Assembly: GCF_027579695.1 (NCBI RefSeq)
Contig: NC_083587.1
Coordinates: 45,559,232 to 45,623,231, forward strand
Length of the DNA: 64,000 bases
From: Neoarius graeffei
Lineage: Eukaryota; Chordata; Actinopteri; Siluriformes; Ariidae
Direction: 5' to 3'
Shown: in pieces, positions 57,379 to 64,000 of the stretch
Layout of the letters: every line of letters starts with the position of its first letter
How positions within the stretch are numbered: position 1 is the stretch's first letter
The notes under the pieces: model-generated
The model's input: the letters and a program-made list of their open reading frames with translations, nothing else
Database searches by the model: none
What the model was told of the DNA's origin: nothing
Translations under genes and position numbers: made by a program

Positions 57379-58117
57379 TCTGATCAATGCGCTCTCCATC
57401 GCCTATAAAGCACAATAGCGTAGCCTAAATGTCACCTTCTCAATCGTGTCAAAGGCTACATAAAGTTGTATAAACTTGCCTTAACATGTAGATGCAGATA
57501 GGATGCAGCTTATCAGAGTCGTCTCCTCACGCTGTCTCAGATAGGCAACGCACGCAATGTCAGGCCGGGTGCGTCAGTGTCGGCGGGCGGGCACGGACTG
57601 AGACTATGGTGGCCCAAATTAGACTATGGCGGGCCGCCATGGTCTCGTCAATGTGTGGGAAACACTGGAATAGCTTTAGACATTTTCTTTAATTCTTCCT
57701 TGGACATTTTCAGTTATGTATTTTCAAACTTCTTTGACCTTTTGAATCAGTCTAAAAAAAATTCACCAAATTTTAATGCTTAAAGATGAAGGTAAACAAA
57801 CTGGTGCAATAACGGTAGCAATTTGTGAAAAATGTTATAATACTGATTTAAAAAAATGCATTCTTACCCTCAAATACTTTCATTCCATATTTTGCTTTTT
57901 TTTTGTTTGTTTTGGGGGGAGGATTGTTTTTGAATAGTTTATTTCATCCGTGATTGGTTTAGCAACACGTTCCACCATTTTGTTTTTCTCTACTCGTGGT
58001 ATATGAGCTGATATTCTAGTAGTAGAGTAGCCAATCAGAGCACGTGATTGCTCATATCCAGTGAATTTGGCTAGAATAACGAGTGATTTTTCTGTTGTCC
58101 TACAATATTGCACAGCC

Positions 58118-58790
58118 CTATGGCCCTTTTCCACTACCCTTTTTCAGCTCACTTCAGCCCGACACGGCTCGCGTTTCGACTACCTCAGAGCGGCGCGACT
58201 CAGCTCGCTTCAGCCCTGCTTAGCACCCAAAACTCGCACGGTTTTGGAGTTGGGCTGAAGCGAGCCAAACCGAGCCGGGTGGGGCTAGGGGCGTGAGGAG
58301 ACACTCCCCTGTGCACTGATTGGTGAGGAGGAGTGTCCTCACATGCCCACACGCCCCGTGAGCATGCTGGGATCTGTAAACCCGGAAAAAGAAGAATTAC
58401 GAATTACAAGAATTTCTGAAGCCTTATGCGCCTCGCCTCATCTATACGCTCTTGCCAGTATCTGTTGGCGTTGTCGGTGACAACAAGCCACAGCACCAAG
58501 ACCAGCAACACTAACGACTCCATGTCCCCCATGTTTGTTTACTATTCGGGTCGTGAGACTACCGCTTAAAAGATCACTGATGTCACTGTTTGCGCCGCCT
58601 AACGACATCACGTGACGTCCACCCACTTTCACTAACTCCACCCAATGTGTCCACCCACTTCCAGCCAGCACGGTTCAGCGCGGTTGTAGTCGAAATGCAA
58701 CTCCAACAGCCCTGCTCAGCTCGACTCAGCCCAACTCAGCACGGCACGGCTCAGCCCAACTCAGCCGCGTTGGTAGTGGAAAAGCGGCAC
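58118..58790. mobile_element. hAT-type MITE with CCCTTTTCCACTACC ends
   Basis: CCCTTTTCCACTACC on the left, GGTAGTGGAAAAGCGG on the right. GC-rich subterminal repeats of CTCAGCTCGCTTCAGCCC type give open frames that are not genes. Confidence 0.8.
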
Positions 58791-59204
58791 TACTCTTTAT
58801 TATTCTCAGTTTCACAGTAATGTTTCAGGGTTTTTTACATTTCTTTATTATTTGATTTCAGCATAGTTTTACTATTTTTATTTCTTAATGAGACGTTTAT
58901 TTTGTAACACCACTTGAATTTCATAACATTTATTTCCAACGTCCAATTGAAATTTACTCAGCGAAAACCGCAGCTTATTGAAGGGGAAAGGACACATTTG
59001 GTCAGGAAAAAATAGTGGAGCTGCTAGTCATGAGATTTTTACCTTGATATTTTCTTACTCTTGCTTGTTGCACATCTGGGGAGAAATACACACGAGCGAG
59101 CGGGCTGACCCATACATTCCAAAAACGCATGCCATCATGACTGCCTGCAATCACTTAATTTTGAATTGGCAGCGAGGAGCGGAGTGTGGTGAAAATTTGG
59201 CCTG
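58791..59204. other. no gene seen
   Basis: AT-rich interval. Confidence 0.5.
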
Positions 59205-59535
59205 GTGGTGCAGCAGGAAATGTTACCGCCACACAGCTCCAGGGTCTGCTGTTCGAGTTTGAATTATTGTCTGTGTAGAGTTTCTGTGCATGTTCTCCTT
59301 GTGTCTGCAAGGGTTTCCTTCCTTTTCATTGGTTTCTTCCCGTCTCTTCGAAATGTTTTGGTGGTTGGATGGCTATGCTGAATTTCCCCATGTGTGAGTA
59401 ACTGTGTGTGTGCGCGCAATGCCACTGGTGTCCCATCCAGAGCGTATTCCTGGCTCATGCTCAGTGTTTCTAGGATATGCTCCAGATCCCCTGCGACCCT
59501 GAACGAGCAGTGATTGAAAGTGAGTGAGTATGTAT
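59205..59535 (+). mobile_element. old diverged SINE of the shared-core type
   Basis: GGTGGTGCAGCAGGAAATG, TGTTCGAGTTTGAATT, GTGCATGTTCTCCTTGTGTC, then CTGGTGTCCCATCCAGAGCG and GATATGCTCCAGATCCCCTG. Same layout as the common SINE but with much decay and a different tail (AGTGAGTGAGTA). Confidence 0.6.
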
Positions 59536-60519
59536 ACAGATGCTTAAATCTACAAACAGTTTATTATTATGGGCAACATCTGACATGAACTGGACTGCAG
59601 GCCAGACATAATTTAATTTGTAACAGTGGTCTAAAGTATCTGTGTATATACTCTACTGTTGCTTATAAAGCCAAACATTTCTCCGGATTGCAGTTAAATA
59701 TCACCTCAGACAATGCTGCTTTATCATTTATGCACCAAGAGGCCCCATCAACTGGCATGTATTAGGGGGTTTTGGGATACAATTCTGTTTTTCTCTGTCT
59801 GCCAGGATTTTTTTTTTTTAAGTTGGCGCGGTTGCCATCTCTGGTACTATATTTTCCCTTCTGAAAGTATCACAAAGGCAAGGCCAGTTCTGTTTTTTTT
59901 TTTTTTCCTTTTCTTGAAGGCATTTGGGTTTGAGATTGAAAGATGAATGAGACGATGGACCAGAATTTCAGCTTTCGTTTTCGGATTTTTACATCAAGGT
60001 TTGTTAAACAACTTGAAACATGATACTTTTCTGTTTGAACCCATCCATGCTCTCAGGTGATCAAAAATATTGGAACACGTGACTGACAGGTGTTTTGGTG
60101 CCCTGTTAGTCGGCAAATCGGGTGAAAATTCAATCCAAACTGCGCTCACTGAATTCAGAATTGAATGCAGAACAACATACTTTTTGCAGAATTAAAATGT
60201 TTATCCGTTCTTGTGATATTACAAATCAAAGATTGAACAAACGTCTTAATTTTTAGAAAATTGCTGAAATATTCTGTATGTGAGGATCACATGATCCAGA
60301 ATGGGCCTCAACCAATGAGATCAAATGTGTTTTTTGTTTTGTTTTTTTCCTTAATTTAATTTTTCAAGATATTTACATGGAAATTGGCAGGCACATACTG
60401 TAGGTGGTTTGGAGAATATGTAAATTAACATTTAATGAGGAGTAATTATGCTAATTAGGTAAAAATGTTAAATTGGTACACTCAGTAAAAGATTTCTAAT
60501 ACCCTCTTTGTGCTCTCTA
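59536..60519. other. no gene seen
   Basis: AT-rich intergenic sequence, no recognised repeat. Confidence 0.5.
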
Positions 60520-61267
60520 AGGCCCTGTCCACACGGCAACGGATTCAGGTGAATCTGATAAAATTGTTTATCGTTTCGGCCTGGCGTCCACACGGCACCG
60601 GCGTTTTGGGTGCCCCAAAACGATATTTTTTGAGAACGGGTTCCAGAGTGGAAAAATCTGGCAACGGCGCCGTTGCGAAGTCGTCTGGATAAGTAGAACG
60701 GATTTGTTTACGATGACGTCACAACCACATGACTAGAACAGACTTCAACAGACTGTTTTGTATGAACCACTGCATTGCATTCACTTTTGTATACAGCTTT
60801 TCTTTTAAATAAACAAGTAACTGAACCATTTCTTGAATTTCTTTTTTTATTGGATAAGACTGCTTTTCAAAATGTTCACACACAATATAAAAAATTATAT
60901 AAAAATGCTTTTCAAAATGTTCACACAATAAGAAAATTAAGTTATATAAAACTATGCACACTAATAAAACTAATTTGTACACACAGAAGGCACGATTTCC
61001 TCGCGTAGTCGCAGCCATCTTCTTGTTGTGTGTTTGTTCCTGTGAGTGCTTCACTCCGGGTAGAAGAAGGGGTTTATGCGCATGCGTCCTACTACTTCTA
61101 ATGTTCTGGTGTCTCCGATGGGACCGTCTTACAGCGCACGTAGAGGTGTGGCATGTGTATTGCATCGTTTTCAGAAAGCGTTGCGTTGCCATATGTACCT
61201 GATATTTTACTGATCCATTGCCCATGTGGACGCTATATAATATATTGTCATGTGGATGTAGCCTTAG
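60520..61267. mobile_element. foldback MITE family J, copy 2 (inverted)
   Basis: GGCCCTGTCCACACGGCAAC to TGTGGATGTAGCC. Reverse complement of the ends of 46,838-47,816. The interior has a duplicated TTTTCAAAATGTTCACAC word at about 60,865 and 60,909. Confidence 0.88.
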
Positions 61268-62274
61268 TCTTTGTATTTCTCAAAAGTAGGGCCTACTATT
61301 GTTTATCATTTATATTCTTTATAATATTCACAGCTTTCAAGGTGAACCTCGAAAAAACTGAGAGCCACATCCAATAAACAATTCATATTAACTGAATTGA
61401 AATTGACACTCGCGTTTCTGACTTCTTTTTGTTTTTTAAATATCAATCCGACCACTAACATCTCAATATTTTTCATTAAAACAACTAGTTATATTCTAAG
61501 ATGGTTTATTTATATGAATCAGTTTGATTTGAAAAAATAAGTAGGTAAAGCTATGAAAACTCGCTTCAAAGTCTCCCCATGAATCATAACATTAAAACTA
61601 GCTGACAGAAAATTTTGCTGAATACTTCATCAGAACAGTGAGAGTGAGAGAACATCCCTATAAAAGTTATCGGCTTGATATCCACGAGTAATCCAGTTTG
61701 AAACCGATCAGGAGAGAGAGAGAGAGAGCCTGACCACTTTCCCATGACTCAGAAAGCACCGGCAGTTTCCCGACGTCACGTGAGCAGAGATTTTGCTCTG
61801 TTGTACCAGCTTCAATCTGCTGTTACTCCCAAAGTACTGAACAGATTTTGATGGGATGAATGTCTTTGGAAAGCAGAGATAAGCTTTTTAGTGTTCACAA
61901 TAGAAAATATTCAAGAGTTAAGCAATGGCAGACTTGGAAACTTAGATAAACATCTGCATGCACAATTTTCACAGCATAGCCAGTGAGTATCTAATATGCC
62001 TACTGTTAAGGCCCAAATATACTTTGGTTGATGTAGCCCACGCACTGTGAGCACACATGATGCAAATTTTGTCATGCAGAAAGTCTGCGCAGCCCCCAGG
62101 TTGTGTGCGCGAGTGACCCATGTGCAAAATTGAGCCTGTATATGTGGTCCAGTAGGTGAGAGTCGTCGAAGTGCAAAACGCAGAAGAATAATGTGTTTTT
62201 CTTCCCCTTATCTCCTTCTTTTTCTTCCAACATTTAACAGCATTAAATGTTAAAGAAGCTCTTCTTGTCTTGAC
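61268..62274. other. no gene seen
   Basis: AT-rich interval with a short (GA)n at about 61,711-61,728. Confidence 0.5.
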
Positions 62275-62562
62275 TTAAGCCTAGGTCACAACCGGACGTA
62301 CGATTTTTTGGCTGTGCGATTTTTGGCGTTTCCCAAATCGCTGCGTTTTTTTTGTTCATGGAGAAAGACGCACGTTGGGCGTAAGTTTGTCTTGCAACCT
62401 GAAAAAAACGTAAGCGCCCGTAGAGTTTGTTTGACATGACAAAGAACCTCTGCGGTCGGTCTACGGCTTGAAAATCAGCACGTCACACACGCGCCCTCCG
62501 TGCGTTTTTTGCACGTAGACCGGCCGTAGGAGCACGTACGGCCGGTTGTGACCGAGGCTTTA
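62275..62562. mobile_element. MITE with TTAAGCCTAGGTCACAACCG ends
   Basis: TAAGCCTAGGTCACAACCGG at the left is mirrored by CCGGTTGTGACCGAGGCTTTA at the right. A TTA-type target fits PIF/Harbinger. 288 bases, non-coding. Confidence 0.85.
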
Positions 62563-62720
62563 CAAACTGCTGCGTATGCCTTTGTGTGCATGTGGTGGTG
62601 TTTTTATCTTATTCAGCTGGTTCTCTTACTTTCAGACCACATTCTTTGCCTCACCTATTGGGAGTGGCAGGTGTTCAATAAAGGTGTGGTACGTACGCGT
62701 TCAGCAGAAAATCGAGTATA

Positions 62721-64000
62721 CAACCCCAATTCCAAAAAAGTTGGGACACTGTGTAAAATCTATATAAAAACAGTATGAGAAGATTTGCAAATCATGGAAA
62801 CCCTACATTTCATTGAAAATAGTACAAAGACAACACATCACATGTTGGAACAGAGAAATTTTACTGTTTTTCGAAACATTTCTTCTCGTTTTGAATTTGA
62901 TGTCAGCAACATGTTTTCAGAAAAGTTGGGACAGGGGCAACAAAAGACTGAAAAAGTTATGTAATGCTAAAAAACTAATTTGGTTAATTGTCAACAGGTC
63001 AGTAAGATGATTGTGTATAAAAAGAGCATCCCAGAGAGGCGGAGTCTCTCAGAAGTAAAGATGGGGCGGGGTTCACCGCTCTGTGAAAGACTGCGTGGGT
63101 AAACAGCGCAGCAATTTAAGAATAACGTTCCTCAATGTAACATTGCAAAGAATTATCATCTATGGTACATAATATTCGTTAAAAGATTCAGAGAATCTGG
63201 AGAAATCTCTGTATGCAAGAGACAAGGCTGAAAACTGACGTTGGATACCTGGGATCTTCAGGCCCTCAGGAGACACTGCATTAAAAGCAGACATGTCTGT
63301 AGTGGAAATCACTGTATGGGCTCAGGAACACTTCAGAAAACCATCGTCTGTGAAAACAGTTCATTACTGCATCCACAAATGCAAGTTAAAACCAGATATA
63401 AACAATATCCAGAAACCCCGCCCCCTTCTCTGGGCCCGAGCTCTTTTACGGTGGACTGAGGTGAAGTGGAAAACTGTCTAATGAATCAAAAGTAGAAATT
63501 CTTTTTAGAAATCATGGACACCACGTCCTCCAGGCCAAAGAGGAGAGGGACCATCTGGCTTGTTATCAGTGCACAGCTCAAAAGCAGCATCTGTGATGGT
63601 ATGAGGGTGCATTAGTGCACATGACCTGGGGAGCTTGTACATCTGGGAAGGCACCATTAATGCTGAATGATATATACATGTTTCAGAGCAATATGCTGCC
63701 ATCCAGACAAAATCTTTTTCAGGGAAGGCCTTCCTTCTTTCAGTAAGACAATGCCAAACTACTTTCTGCACATATTAAAACTACATGGCTCTGTTGTAAA
63801 AGAGTCCGGGTGCTAAACTGGCCTGCTGCAGTCCAGACCTGTCTCCCTTTTAAAACATTTGGCACATTTATGAAGCACACAATACGACAAAGGAGACCCC
63901 AAACTGTTGAGCATCTGAAATTTATATATCAGGCAAGAATGGGACAACATTTTTCTTTCAAAACTACAGCAGCTGGTTTCCTCAGTTCCCAAAAGTTTAC
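62721..64000 (+). mobile_element. mariner-type element running off the window end, decayed
   Basis: Left end CAACCCCAATTCCAAAAAAG TTGGGACA after TA, a common teleost mariner-group terminus. The interior keeps transposase shreds near the right edge: SFFQ then stop then DNAKLLSAHIKTTW (second catalytic Asp region) and VLNWPAAVQT. The reading frame is broken by many stops. The right terminus is beyond base 64,000. Confidence 0.8.

Larger units (their letters stand above)
52947..57667. mobile_element. hAT-like element, non-autonomous, about 4.7 kb with nested insertions
   Basis: Exact 14-bp terminal inverted repeats CAGTGTTTCCCACA / TGTGGGAAACACTG. CAGTGTTTCCCAC is a known hAT-type end in fish. 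Subterminal GTCCAGTTGAATTGCAGGGG occurs twice. I found no readable transposase and no clear 8-bp target duplication. Confidence 0.7.
52664..58080 (-). mobile_element. Crypton-like dispersed repeat, copy 3, split by a large nested insertion
   Basis: The right part of the repeat (AATTATTCCACGAAATCGAG onward) occupies 52,664-52,860 and the left part 57,790-58,080. It retains MVERVAKPITDEI on the minus strand starting at 57,978. The rest of the span is insertion. Confidence 0.7.

Noticed and set aside
58061..58820. GC-rich open frames at 58.1-58.8 kb
   Set aside because: They arise from the CTCAGC/CTTCAGCCC subterminal repeats of a MITE.

Overview
The window looks like nuclear DNA of a teleost fish. 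It is AT-rich and full of microsatellites. It carries at least ten copies of one tRNA-headed SINE, several Tc1/mariner transposons, 5'-truncated L2-type and Rex1-like LINEs, and many foldback MITEs. One protein-coding gene has vertebrate-type introns. A catfish or another otophysan is plausible from the SINE and repeat style, but the window alone does not prove it. I saw no bacterial-style operon, no CRISPR array, no rRNA gene and no functional tRNA gene.

Region 1 (1-13,650, + strand) holds the only real host gene I can support: the 3' part of an ETS-domain transcription factor of the ERF/ETV3 repressor subfamily. Three coding exons are visible (4342-4528, 6627-6750, 10745-11586) with matching splice phases and good splice sites. 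The exons for the first half of the ETS domain must lie before base 1. The introns and the 3' UTR hold MITEs, microsatellites and some unique-looking blocks that could be regulatory. The strongest of these, at 2375-2560, is dense in homeodomain core sites.

Region 2 (13,650-35,430) is intergenic and repeat-dominated. It contains a Rex1-like LINE relic, a Tc1 relic (18,257-19,739), a second copy of the long-armed MITE found in the ETS gene intron, and an L2-like retroposon inserted in a MITE (25,438-27,863). It also contains two further Tc1 elements (27,993-29,586 and 30,453-32,040; the second has a transposase frame broken by one stop codon) and a Tc1-type MITE carrying a tandemly duplicated SINE (34,129-35,431).

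Region 3 (35,430-64,000) starts with a CpG-containing stretch that ends in a splice-donor-like site, followed by a higher-order tandem array (36,560-37,430). After that come many foldback MITE families. Several carry exon relics of transposon proteins: a MADF-like start at 45,421 and a THAP-domain fossil at 42,326. The most striking structure is a deep nest at 52,664-58,080: a Crypton-like repeat is split by a hAT-like element, which holds at least three other foldback elements, two of which hold a 90-bp foldback miniature. The window ends inside another mariner-type element.

Apart from the ETS factor, which acts in the nucleus as a DNA-binding regulator, nothing here forms a pathway. The remaining sequence is a record of successive transposon insertions. 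I found no convincing new biological system. The best leads are the nested stack, the shared 90-bp miniature, the small reading frames conserved between repeat copies, and the candidate enhancers around the ETS gene.
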